A program made the position numbers and the translations under genes. A stretch of 64,000 nt of DNA, taken from Bugula neritina. Lineage: Eukaryota; Bryozoa; Gymnolaemata; Cheilostomatida; Bugulidae. Numbering within the stretch: the first letter of the stretch is position 1; the number at the start of each line of letters is the position of its first letter. The notes below the pieces were generated by a model, which saw only the letters and a list, made by a program, of their open reading frames with translations, was not told the origin of the DNA and made no database searches. Positions 1 to 11,008 of this stretch are shown here, piece after piece. The DNA is taken from assembly GCA_964035545.1 (NCBI GenBank), contig OZ037772.1:4387538-4451537 (forward strand), in the 5' to 3' direction.

Positions 1-160
1 TTGTAGTTTAATCTTAGGCTAAACAATTACAAGTAGGCAACACGCATGCCACCCGCAGAGCAATATTATTCAAGAAACCGAACTACATTTTGTGAGAAAT
101 TTATGATATTCTTAGTGAGGATGCCCTTAACTATCCTGTGAGGGCTTGAAGTGTAAACAT
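1..160 (+). repeat. Partial dispersed repeat with integrase fragment
   Basis: This stretch matches 22250-22390 on the + strand and the reverse complement of about 47335-47430. In all three copies the same integrase-like reading (a Q-Y-F/Y-S motif followed by D-I-L-S-x-D-A-L-N-Y) can be followed, with stops and frame changes. It is therefore a scrap of the retroelement family called E4 here. The left part of the repeat lies outside the window. Confidence 0.6.
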
Positions 161-384
161 GTGTTAGTAGTGACTGATGTTATAGCGTAATTTGATGTAA
201 TGTTTGTTTTGTATTGTATTGTGAATAATAAAAGTAATTACTCGACAGCTACCCTAGTAATTGCTAGAAGAATAGCCAACTAAATACGCAAGTAGAAAAC
301 TTAAGCATAGTAATTGCACGAATTACTACAATATAGCAATGTGAGCCAAGCCTTCTACGGTGAGTATCAGCAGCAAGATGGCTA

Positions 385-940
385 ACCCCCTTTTCACACA
401 TTGCAGCACCGTACGCCGCAACAGCAAATATCCGCCATCTGTTTTCATATCCGGGCTGAATCGTACAATAGAAATGTTATTTACTGAATAAAAGCAATTA
501 CATAAAAAGAATCTCTCTTTTAAATTTATTCGTTTTTAAAATATTTGTGCAAACTAATTTAAATAATGAATAGTCAAGCCGTCCAAATCAATTTTAATTT
601 TTTTGTTAGCGTGCTTTTGTGATTAGAAAAGGCTATATTTTGAGCTGAGTTTAATTCAAACAAGCCATATAAAAGTGTTTTAATTCTTTAAAACTTTTGA
701 ATTTATTTAAATTAAATAAAAAAAAAAGGAATTAAAATAAACTAACGGAAATGTTCTTTAAATTTTAGTACCAGATCAACTCTAGCCAATTGGAGCCCGC
801 CGGGAGTTTTTTAATCAAGCACTGCTTGATCAACGCCGCAGCGTATACCGGGGTACAATTCAGCTCGGATGTTACCAAAGATGGCGGAAATTTGGAGTTG
901 CGGCGTACGGTGCGGCAATGTGTGAACAGGGGGTTACGCT
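385..940. mobile_element. Fold-back/MITE-like element with ~85-bp terminal inverted repeats
   Basis: The left end (about 385-470) and right end (about 850-940) are inverted copies of each other. Both start AACCCCCT/TTTCACACATTGC and share a long G+C-rich core with the run CACCGTACGCCGCAAC. The interior is A+T-rich and has no reading frame. This fits a non-autonomous DNA element. I see no convincing target-site duplication, so the exact ends and the superfamily are unknown. Confidence 0.65.
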
Positions 941-1368
941 GACTGTCAAATAAGTCGAACGTTATATTCCATGGTGCAGTGGGCAGGATACTGACAGTCG
1001 AGAGCAGCAGGGAGATTGTCAGTAGTAGAGGAGAGTTTGTTCAGAGAGTTTACAATAATAATTATTCGTGGAGTAACGAGTGAGAGTATAAATACGAGTT
1101 AAGGCTATTTCGAGATATCGAGAGAGAGAGTGATTTTCATTTTGATTTTGATTTAGAGTTTGATGTGCTGGTGAGAGTTGAGGTGTATAGATCATATTAA
1201 GAGTACAATTTAGAGAAGTGGTTAGTGAAATATTGATAGCATTATATGTAATTCGGTTAAAATATTAAATTTAATATCAAGTTTAAGGTCAACTAAGGAT
1301 ATCGAGCTTACTGATAATTAAAATTTTTAATTTGATCATCACTCAGTGTCATCAGCTTACAATCATAA
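941..1368. other. Non-coding leader upstream of relic E0
   Basis: There is no reading frame. The sequence is purine-rich (GAGAG-type runs near 1113-1135) and lies just before the gag-like start at 1369. It may hold the decayed LTR or leader of E0, but no matching LTR is visible downstream, so no boundary can be set. Confidence 0.35.
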
Positions 1369-2060
1369 TGGCAACTAACACCAGGTTCACCGATCTCAAT
1401 CGGTTTCCTATGTTGGTTTTGAGCTCGGAGAATCAGAGTGATAGTTTTGAGAAATGGCTAAACCCATTTCAAGGGTTTAGCAACCCTTGAAATGGGTACT
1501 GAAACAGTGTCAGGAGACACTGTCAACAGGTTTAGAGGCGAAACCAAGTTTCTTGCTCTGCTCAATGCTATTGGCAATCACTGGGTTTCGATTTTGAGAG
1601 AAACGATAATGGTGCTCATGATGAAGCGTTGAAACGGTTAAAAGGCCACTATGAAACAACTGAAAACATCTATGTGGCTTGGGTCAAGGCAGCCACCCTA
1701 TCTCAAACTTGTGGTAAAGGCGAACTAGAATACTTACTATGTGTTGACAAACACAGCAGGAAGTTGGGCTTTGTGGAAGGAGCAAATGTCGAGAACCTCA
1801 AGGAAAGATTTGCCATTAGCATGGCTGTAGTAAGGTTAAGAGATGAGTCAGTCAGATGTCAATTCATAGTGGATATAAACATCACCTGGAATCACTGTGT
1901 GACACTTTGAAGATTAAAAGCAATGATAAAGAGTTCAACATAGTGGTCTCAGAGACTAGATCATGTGGTTCTAGTAATTTAGATAGTTCAGCAAAAATAG
2001 CCGAAGTCAGAACTAAACCAATGAAGAGAGTGGGTGGAGGATCACCTAATAGGTGCTAAC
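1369..2060 (+). pseudogene. gag: E0 Ty3/gypsy gag relic
   Basis: An ATG at 1369 opens a gag-like N-terminus containing F-E-K-W-L, which is interrupted within about 35 codons. Gag-like sequence resumes at 1629 (L-K-x-H-Y-E-T-T-E-N, then A-W-V-K-A-A-T-L-S-Q). This is the usual capsid pattern of animal K02A2.6-like Ty3/gypsy elements. Stops and frame changes throughout, and no clear zinc knuckle, show a dead copy. RT and integrase relics follow on the same strand. The call rests mainly on position and weak residue patterns. Confidence 0.5.
1462..1523. repeat. Two adjacent perfect hairpins inside the gag relic
   Basis: ACCCATTTCAAGGGT (1462-1476) and its exact reverse complement (1483-1497) flank a 6-nt loop. 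Seven bases on, ACAGTGTC (1504-1511) and its exact reverse complement (1516-1523) flank a 4-nt loop. The arms carry no mismatch although the surrounding gag is decayed. Confidence 0.85.
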
Positions 2061-2239
2061 AGGTGCTGACAACTCGCAGCTCTCTGTCAAACAGAAAGCT
2101 GAGGTTCTTTTAGAGAGTACGTTCAAGAAAACTAGTGCTTGCTTACATGTTCTCAAAGGGTCTAAGTCAAACCTTTTGGGCTTGAGGAAACTGAAAAAAT
2201 TTAAGTTTGTTAGCAGTTGTTAACACAGTAAGTAAGGCA

Positions 2240-3740
2240 AAGTTTGACCCTTTCCAGAGGAACAACACCTGGTATATTAAAGATTAATCTCTACAAAGAT
2301 GTGCAACCTAAGCGTCTATTCTCTCCCCGACCCATACATGTGGGTCCGAGAGATTGAGCTAAGGCTGAGATAGACAACATGATTAAATTAGGTGTCATAG
2401 AACCAGTAGAACAACCAACAGATTGGTGCTCGGGCCTGCCTATAGCACCTAAGCTGGGTGGTAATATAAGAATGTGTATTGACCTAACAATGCTTAGCAA
2501 ATGTGTTAGACGGGAAGTATACCCCTTACCTAGGATCTCTGACATGCTTACACTCCTAGCAGAAGACATTATTTTTTCTAAGTAAAATGCAAATTCAGAA
2601 TTTTGGCAGATAAGGATTCACGAGGCCAGTAAGCTGTACACTACTTTTGTAATTCCTTGAGGTGGGTTTTGTTTTAATAGGATGCCATTTGGCATTTCCT
2701 CGGCCTCGGAGTTTTTTCAACAGAAGATGGAAAAAACACTGCTTGGCTTAGAAGGAGGGAGTGATATGTATGATGGATGATGTGCTAGTGTTTGGCGCCA
2801 CCACATTGGGCTAGATTGGGTAAAGTTTTAAATAGGATAGCAGCTTCAGGAATGACCCTGAAGAAGGAGAAATGTGAGTTTGGCTGCTCAGAAGTCAAGT
2901 TCATGGGCCATGTAGTTAGTACAGCTGGCATCAAACCTGATCCAGAGAAGGTTAGAGCCATTCTAGAGTTGAACCTTCCTTGTAACAAGAAAGAAGGTAG
3001 AAGGTTCACAGGCATGGTTAACTACCTAAGCAAGTTTAGCTCTAGGCTTGGGGGGTTATGTCTGCTGATCCATGCTGTAACAGCTAACAAAAGCGACTGG
3101 TACTGGAGTCCAGACCAAGCCAAGGCTTTTGAAGATATAAAAAAAGAACTTTTCAAAGCTTCTATACTATGCAACTTCAACGGGAAAAACAAACAAAGAG
3201 TCTCTGCCGACTTTAGCAGTTACGCTATAGGCGCAGTGGTTTTTACAGTTGATTGGAAAACACTGGCAACCTGTAGTATATGCCTCTAGGAAGTTATTCG
3301 ATGCAGAGACTAGGTATGCCATGATAGAAAAAGAAGCCTTGGCAACCACATGGGCTTGTGAGAAGTTCGATTACTATTTAGTAGGTAAAAATTTGAAGTG
3401 GAAACCGACCACAAGCCATTAGTCCCTATATATTACGCAAAAAGCATTTAACTAGTCTACAATATAGGTTGCAGAGGCTTAAGCTACAGCTTATGAGGTA
3501 TGATTTTGAAATATTTCACACACAGTAAAATGTATTTTGCAGATGCCTTGAGTAGCTCTGGGTTTGACAGTTCCACGGATTCCGATAAAGCAGAAACCTT
3601 AGAAGTAGAAGAGTATGTTAGAGCTATCGTAGATAGCTCTCTGTACTCCGATTGCCGACTTGAGGAAATTCAAAATGTGGTTGCAGATGATGAGTTCTAT
3701 CATCTATTTACAGGGTATTTAGTTAATGGGTGACTTCCCC
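2240..3740 (+). pseudogene. pol: E0 reverse transcriptase and RNase H relic
   Basis: RT begins with a pre-finger segment (A-K-A-E-I-D-N-M-I-K-L-G-V-I-E-P) and runs through the R-M-C-I-D-L block and Y-P-L-P-R-I (2379-2585). After a stop it reads F-W-Q-I-R-I-H-E-A-S, M-P-F-G-I-S-S-A-S-E-F-F, and in a shifted frame the catalytic M-M-D-D near 2770-2790. The thumb and connection are at 2792-3160, and RNase H follows to the M-R-Y-D-F-E-I-F-H and F-A-D-A-L-S-S block near 3495-3550. At least three stops and two frameshifts break it. The motif order is that of Ty3/gypsy pol. In life it would copy element RNA into DNA, but this copy cannot. Confidence 0.85.
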
Positions 3741-3859
3741 AACTACCCAGAAGAAGCACCCCAGTCAAGGTGACTATATGGGTGTCGGCATCGACTGATC
3801 ATCATAGACGGCCTGCTTTACTGTGATGCCAGGGTTTACATTCCTCAAATGCTCAGAAT

Positions 3860-5020
3860 CAACTATTTATAGTTGTGTCTTAAGGTCATCAAGGTATCAC
3901 TAAGTGTTGTAGGCGAGCCCAACGGCAATTTTAGTGGCCAGGGCTGAGTTTTGATATTCAACACTATGTAAAAAAGTGTAGCACTTGCATCATCTATGGG
4001 CAGGTCAAACACTAACCCCAAAATGAAATGGAGCTACCTAGTGGCCCCTGGGAGGTAGTAGGCTCGGATATCTTCACTCTGAATAGTGAGCTATACCTGG
4101 TTGTGATAGATCATTACACTAAATGGATAGAGACGGTACACATACATAGGCAGACCGCCCAAGCGGTCATATAGGCTATGAAGTACATTTACTCAAGGTT
4201 AGGTATTCTAAAGGTAGTTAGGTCAGACAATGGCCCCTGCTATAATTGCGATGAGTTCCTAAAGTTTGCTAGGAACTTTGGATTCAGGTTAGTAACAAGC
4301 AGCCCTCAATACCCAGAATCCAATGGTATGGCTGAAGGGGCTTTCAAAACTCTCAAAAGACTTTGGAGAAAGTCTGCGGATAAAGACTCGGCCTTTATGG
4401 CTTACCAAACAACCCACCTAGCTACGGGGTATTTTCCTAGTGAGCTTATGTTTGATCGTTCGGTGAGAACACCACTGGGCACCCCTAGGAATTGCAGATA
4501 CTTTGAACATTGGGACCTTGAACTCAAAAAAACAGCCAAAGCCTAGCATGACAGGAAACATAGAACAAAACAACTCCAAGAGCTAGAGCCAGGAGACACG
4601 GTCTGGGTTAAAGCACCTACTGATGGCGGTGCTGAGGAAATTTTTCTTGGGAAGCACAATACCCCGGATAGCTACTGGGTAAAAGTAGGCATTGGTGAGA
4701 CCAAGAGAAACAGGAAGCATCTCAGGTTGTTACCAACTGACCTTCCTGAGGCCAGGGAGCATAATACTCCTGCAACATCCAGAGAGTTAGAATACGACGA
4801 GTCAGATTCCAAACTGGGTAGCCCAGTCAACCCATTTGAAACCTCCCTAGAAGAAGTGTTACACACGCTCGACGATGACACCTCTTTTTCTGAGAAGGTC
4901 CGAGCTAAAGCTGCCGATTCTGAGGAAGTGGTACAAGCTGACAGGGAGCAAGCTGCTGTTGTCACCAGGAGTGGAAGGCAAATTAGGAATAAAAAGTTTG
5001 ATGATTATGTGTATTATTGA
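3860..5020 (+). pseudogene. int: E0 integrase relic
   Basis: A zinc-binding part (G-H-Q-G-I-T-K-C, then C-S-T-C) is readable at about 3885-4000. The core follows with S-D-I-F-T and V-I-D-H-Y-T-K-W-I-E near 4060-4130. The clear stretch 4178-4546 holds R-S-D-N-G-P and N-G-M-A-E-G-A-F-K, the second Asp and the Glu of a DDE core. The C-terminal part (4560-5020) has a D-T-V-W-V-K block and an acidic tail, then a stop. Stop codons lie between the pieces. It matches K02A2.6-type Ty3/gypsy integrases. Confidence 0.85.
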
Positions 5021-5309
5021 TTGTTTTTCACTAGGTTTTAGAAACATGAGCGAAGAACGAGTTAACGGTGACCAGGAGTGGACGGTGAAAAAATAGAAAG
5101 AGAAGAAGGAAAACACAGCCTAGTTAAGGTCATCCCCAGAGAAATATCATCTCATAATCTAGTCTCAGTTCCTAGCTGCTGCTATTGCTCTGTCGGCGGC
5201 ATGTGTATTGCATACTTGTCATACTTTAGCATTAGTCTGAACAATTGCCAACAGACCATCACATTAGCTAGGGCTGCACCTGTTTGCATTACAACCATCA
5301 CAGCAATCT

Positions 5310-5945
<636 letters not shown>

Positions 5946-6355
5946 TGTAGTGAATTTTGCCAGTTCACTATTATTATGTGTGGGTTGACTTAGACAAAGC
6001 CACTGCACCAGGTTGTTTACAATAAGATACACTTCATTATTTACACAAATATAAGAAGGTTATTTACTGCTAGCATGAATAGAAAACTGTTACATAATTA
6101 GTGAGCTTTAATACACAACTACTCTAAATGAAGTCCCAAGCTGCTCTGCCGGCTAGCTACTCAGCGCACTGCAACTACGAGTAGCTAGCTCCACCTGCTA
6201 TTAATTAGTGTGACTGTCCTGATTGGTGGTTACTAGTGGTGCCACTGCTGTCCATAGTTACACTCCGACAGTGTCGAACTCACAAGATAATAAACAATAT
6301 AGAGTAAACCTTTTCGATTAATATAATAAGAATTGCACTACTAAAATCTATCACA
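5946..6355 (-). repeat. E1 3' LTR
   Basis: 410 bp, aligning without gaps to 11009-11418. Ends are TG...CA. No strong polypurine tract is visible next to it: the - strand sequence just upstream is GGCGAG. Confidence 0.93.
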
Positions 6356-7296
6356 CTCGCCACACCTATCGAAAAGTACACTCTACGATTGATGCACATA
6401 ATCTTAAAAAAAATAATAAAAGGAAATAAAAGTAAAATAAAACAAAAGATCAAAACAACCAGGAATGAGAGAACACAAAATATGTATTCAAAATGATGTC
6501 CATGTTGTAACACGATCGATCCGGGTCAGTCACAGGGTAGGGGGGGGGGGGGGAGTCTCTCACCAAATGATGTAGGGTAGCATGAACTTAGTGAGAAGGA
6601 GATGTACTGCTTCACACTCGTCTAGTCGAAGCCAAGCGATGGGGGTCGAGGAGTCCCCAGAAGAATCAAGCGTGGCAAAGGAGTCTCTCCCAAAGGGGGG
6701 AGAGAAGGAAAAGGGGGTTGGAGAGTACGAAGGAATCTCCCCAAAGGGGGAAGATGGAGGGGGGTTGACTGGTCTCTTCACTACCAACGTCTACCTCGTC
6801 ACCGTCAAATTCCCAAAAGGAGGAAAGGAAAGACTTCTTCTTCTTAACTTCTACTTTTACTTTTTAACTTCATGCAGGAACCTTTAATATTACTTCTTCT
6901 TCTTCTTATTTTATACTGTTTCATTATTAGGATGTAGCCACAGGAGAGAAAGGGAAGGAGCTACTCTGCCTATACCGGAACGTGATCACCAGGGGAAGAG
7001 AGGGAAGAACTACTGTGTCAGTTGTCTCTGGCACTTCTGTTATGACGACCATCAGCACCGCTGTCATGTCGCTACAGGAATCGAGTCAAGCAGCCAGCAT
7101 CTAGTCGAAAGTTGAGATGAATGATGTGACTGCGCTATGCCAGGAGAAGGAATTGGCCCCGCCATTCCAGTCTCACCTGCAACAGAATGCCAGCAACTGT
7201 TGAAGGGGTTTGCACCTGTCAGTACGACACCTCGACTGAGTCTCGCAATCACTAACCACTGATTAATAATTAAATCATGTGATCGACCGCCCCACT
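6356..7296 (-). other. E1 3' non-coding region
   Basis: This lies between the hairpin block and the 3' LTR. It holds an A-rich patch (6410-6450), a run of 13 G (6541-6553) and a purine-rich stretch (6655-6770). Short open frames exist on both strands, but none resembles a known protein or the zinc-finger gene that E2 and E3 carry in this position. Confidence 0.5.
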
Positions 7297-7621
7297 CAAG
7301 TCGTCAGTGAATCACCTGACTTGGGAAACCAACTTTATCGTTATGATAAAGCGAGACTGATTTAGGCTACTAGCTTGAATTCTATTTAGTTAATAGAATT
7401 ATACTAGTAGACTTACCATAAGACAGCCCTGACTTTTAATCTGCTGCCCACTTAGGCTACGTAGTAGGCCAGCCTGCCAAGTACATGCGTGCACGTTGGC
7501 AGTTGAATCAGAAAAGAACGCTTTTCGCAGTGAAAGTGATTGTATAATACCCCTTTCACTAGCGAGCTGACTTCGCTCTTTTCTTACCCCCGGTGGTGTT
7601 TTGTATCACACCACTGGGGTA
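7297..7621 (-). repeat. Block of consecutive hairpins downstream of integrase
   Basis: Stems that can be read directly: CAAGTC/GACTTG (7297-7323), CTTTATC/GATAAAG (7333-7351), CTACTAG plus AATTCTATT with their complements (7367-7410), GGCTAC/GTAGGCC (about 7454-7470), CTGCCAA/TTGGCAG (7474-7502), GAAAAG/CTTTTC (7511-7526), AGTGAAAG/CTTTCACT (7529-7560), AGCGA/TCGCT (7561-7577), and a 14-bp stem with one bulge (7585-7621). The last one starts 7 nt after the stop of the integrase-tail frame on the - strand. It could be a structured RNA domain of E1. Confidence 0.7.
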
Positions 7622-7627
7622 GGCAAC

Positions 7628-9429
7628 TCACAATTGCGTCTCCTTATACCTTGGAAATGCAACTCTCAATTGCTCGTCCCCCCAGATTTCTTTTATGATA
7701 GCTGATGGATGTTTTTCCACTGCATCACACAAGAAATCTTTTAAATAAGATGGAGGCGCCCTAGTGCGTTGCCTACGCTCCAACTGCACTGGGGAATTTG
7801 CTACGACTGGTGACTCTTCCACCACGGGTGGTGTCGCCAGTACGGGGGGTCCACCAGTACGGGTGGTCCCCCCCCAGCTGCCTCTTCCTCATGATTTTGA
7901 GGAATTTCCATCTCATCCGGGACGATGGACCTGTCGACCGGCTCCACAGGTGGTGGGGCCGGCTCTGACAGGTCTTCAGGTGTGTCGACCTCCTCTTCCT
8001 TGGGTGGAGGAGGCTGGGGCTGGTCGGCCGACGCATCAGCCGCCCCGTCCTGGTCTGGCAGTATCTCCTCAATCTCTCGATACGCCATGGGTCGCCCCCT
8101 CATAGGAGGGCGCTTAGCTGGCTCTAAGAGAGGAGGTGCTTGACCTGCCGCATCAGGACTTGCCCAGTGAGGTTTTAGCCGTGCCTCGTTCTGGATCGAC
8201 ACTTGTCCAGACCGTTCCACTTTGTATGTATAGTTTGGCATTACCTCAATTACGCAGTAGGGACCTACGAACTTTGGCTGCAACTTGGCTGCCTGTCCGC
8301 GCCTGCGGCGATGACTGGTCATCCAGACCCAGTCCCCAACCTTGTATAAAGGTGGGTCGTCAGAGTCACCACTCCTGACCTGCCACTGCTGCTCACGTAG
8401 CACCTCGTGAGCCGTCCCCATGCGTTTTACGAGCTTGTCCACGTAGTCGTGGACATTGCTCTCGGGAGTCGGAACATGATAGGTTACGTGCTCAGGAACC
8501 CTTGTTTCTCTCCCCAGCATGAGAAAATTAGGGGTCTCCAGTGTACTGGAGTGAGGGGTACTGCGGTACGCTCGCATGATCTGCGGCAACACCAAGTCCC
8601 ACTCTTCCTGGCTCCTACCGATAAGCAGGCTTCTCAGAGAGTCCCCTAGCATTCGGTTGTTCCGCTCCACAACCCCGTTCCCTTGTGGGTGATACGGGGT
8701 CGTCCGACTCTGGTTTACCCCCCACACTTTACAGAGATCGCTCATAAGTTGCGACTGAAACTGGGCGCCTTGGTCAGAGTGTATCTGCTCCGGTAAGCCG
8801 AAATAGCAGAACACCTGCTGATCCAAGGCTCTGGCCACCGAGGGGGCCGACGCATCTGGAATAGCCAGTGCATCAGCCCACCGCGTGAAATGGTCAGTTA
8901 ATACCAGTATCCAGTTATTACCTCTCGCTGATGTGGGCATGGGGCTTACCAGATCGACAGCAACCACCTGCCACGGACGACCGGCATGGAGGCGACGCCT
9001 CCCTGCGGTCTCAGTGGGGCGGCCATGCTTGCTAGCTTGGCACACCTCGCACTTCCGCACCCGGAGTCGGACATCCCGGGTCATACCGGGCCAAAACCAC
9101 TGGAGTTGAAGACACCTGATCACCCGGCTAGCTCCTGCGTGAGCTTGCTTATGGGTGTCCCAGATCAACTCCCGCCTCAGAGCTGACGGGCAAACTACCC
9201 TCTCTCGTTCACTGCGATTGGTGCCGGCTGCCAACGTGATCGTTAGCAGCCCATCGCTGTTGAACTTGAGGGAGTCCCAGCGGTCGCAGAAGTACTTAAA
9301 CTCAGTACTCCTCACTCGCTGTTCAGCCTCACTCGGCCGCCGTCTCTCCTTCTTGGCCCGGACTAGGTCAGCTACCACTCCTGATAGCGTAGACTGGAGC
9401 CGACATAGCTCCCTGACGTTCCGAAGCAA
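7628..9429 (-). CDS. int: E1 integrase with C-terminal extension
   Basis: An open frame of 542 codons (7801-9429) holds a complete integrase. Counting from the first residue of that frame, zinc-binding H93, H97, C127 and C130 come first. The catalytic core has D159, D219 and E255, a D-x59-D-x35-E layout. A GPY/F-like module follows (P-K-F-V-G-P-Y) and then a proline-rich acidic tail. There is no methionine start, since it would be made as part of Pol. Near 7826-7870, in a C/G-run region, the frame shifts, and the family's conserved tail motif (Q-R-T-R then Y-L-K-D-F-L-C-D) continues in another frame to 7628. This enzyme joins retroelement DNA to the host chromosome. It is the least damaged pol domain in the window and may still be functional. 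Confidence 0.88.
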
Positions 9430-10130
9430 CGTGGGGTTTGCGTGAAGGTTGTTAACAGCTTTGTTGGGTGATTCGGACAGGAGTTGCCCTTACACGACCC
9501 GTCCGCCAACGTGCCGTGCTCCCCGTCATATGGTTCTAGGCTAGCCCTGTCCCTGGCACTGAGAGTGTCGAAGAGACGTCGACTCAGTAGATTTGTGGTG
9601 CACCCAGTATCCAACAGGAATGTGGCAGCTTTATCAGCAATTTTGCCGGGGAGGAAATAGCTGCTTCCATATGGCTGAGCGCTCACTGAGCGGTTTGTCT
9701 CTTGAGGCGACACCTCATGTGCATGGAGTTGGGGATGCACCTGTGCTTTTCGGTTGCGAGGGGGTCGTCGACGTTGCATGGGCGGGCAGGGTACGTCTCG
9801 GTCTCGCTCACACACGGGCGGCCGAGTGAATTCTCGGACTGATGCTCGTGTGGGCAATCGAGGAAAATCCCTGTTGTGCTCCCATTCGTCGTTCACTCCC
9901 TCATCAAACAAACCTTCAAAGCGGTTTTTGAGTGCCCAAGCCGGAGGTATTGGTGGGCCTTGCGGCCGACTCACTCTCCTTGGAGCTTGCCACTCTGGCG
10001 AAGGCAGCCTCCTCACTCGGTGGGGTGGGGGCCGTAGCCTCTGCCTTGGAGGGTTAAACTGGGGCCCACGGTAGGCGGAAGTTACCGTGGGCCGCCGCTG
10101 TTTAACCGCCTCCCACTGCCGCGGGGGCAA
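9430..10130 (-). pseudogene. pro: E1 protease, truncated by internal deletion
   Basis: A basic, proline/arginine-rich linker leads to the aspartic protease active site L-L-D-T-G-C-T-T-N-L-L-S-R-R. The frame stays protease-like to G-T-L-A-D-G-S-C, about 35 residues on, and then changes abruptly near 9490. The next sequence aligns with the region just before integrase in E3 (43330-43390). The rest of protease and all of RT and RNase H are therefore gone. It overlaps the 3' end of gag by about 49 nt in the -1 frame, as expected for gag-pro frameshifting. Confidence 0.85.
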
Positions 10131-10953
10131 CTTCGTAGGAAGTGCCCACCACTACCACAGCCCCAGCATACGGGGCCGCGCCTGTCGTCGACAGCTACCG
10201 ACGACCTCTTGGGTCTCTCGGCTGTCGCCTGCTGGCGCAGTTGCCTGATCTCGGCTAGCAGTTCTCGAATCAAGCTCGTGGTTAAGCTAGATTCGTCTGC
10301 TGCTGCCGCTGCGACCTGTACAGCTGTCTTCGCTGGCGACGTCGACACGTCGTCTGCCCCGACCTGCTGTACTGTCGCACCAGGTCGACTTGCACTGTCG
10401 GCTTGAAAATAGGCATTCCCAAGCTTTAGAGCTCTCGCCATAGTCTCAACTTCGGCCACCAGCAGATGCTGTTTCAGACCGAGGTTGTTAATAGACTGGA
10501 GGAATGCATCCAGTGCTAGGCTCTGTCGACTGTCGGCAGGCAAGTCGCTGTAGGCAACTTGTGCCAGTCGTTCGACTACGGTAGCGTGCTCTCGCAGATT
10601 GGTCTTAGGATTTCTTTTAAGACTCTGCAGTTGCACGCGAGCATCTCGAGCGGTTAATCCAAACCTAGCTCGTAGTGCTTCAAATATGTCACCGACATTC
10701 TGGCTTATAATCCCATAGGGTTTAGCCGGCCCTGTCAGACACAACCGCAGCTGGATCAGAGTAACCCTGTTCGGCCATCCGCAGATGTCCGCCACATCAC
10801 TAAACTCAGTGATGAATTGCTCCACATCTTCTTCCCCTGAGAAGATGGGAGCCGCAAGTGGTACCTGTCCATAGGCAGCGCTGGGCCGCCTATGTGATCC
10901 TCCTTTATTGCTGCTGGCTCCTGTCGGGGCGCGTCGACGACTTCGTCGGCCAT
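10082..10953 (-). CDS. gag: E1 Gag polyprotein
   Basis: The ATG at 10953 lies 56 nt inside the 5' LTR. After about 20 codons the frame breaks once (near 10890), then stays open to 10082. It has the lineage capsid signature E-E-D-V-E-Q-F-I-T-E-F, shared with E2 and E3, and a capsid-like helical region. The nucleocapsid has one CCHC knuckle, C-W-G-C-G-S-G-G-H-F-L-R-S-C, near the C-terminus. Gag forms the particle and packages RNA. Only the early frameshift stops it being intact. Confidence 0.85.
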
Positions 10954-10989
10954 TTTACTCCCTGGCTAGGGGCATTTGTACTAAGTGGA

Positions 10990-11008
10990 ATCCCACCGCT
11001 GCCACCAG
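10990..11008 (-). other. E1 primer-binding site (tRNA-Leu)
   Basis: On the - strand, directly inside the 5' LTR, the sequence reads TGGTGGCAGCGGTGGGAT. This is complementary to the 3' end, including CCA, of a leucine tRNA of the AAG-type as I recall it from animals. The same 18 bases lie inside the 5' LTRs of E2 and E3. Confidence 0.85.

Noticed and set aside
6582-6887. 101-codon + strand frame inside E1
   Set aside because: Composition follows a G-rich and purine-rich stretch. There is no domain and it is antisense to the element.
7764-9829. Several + strand frames across E1 (and across E2 at 31061-34899)
   Set aside because: They are antisense shadows of gag, protease and integrase.
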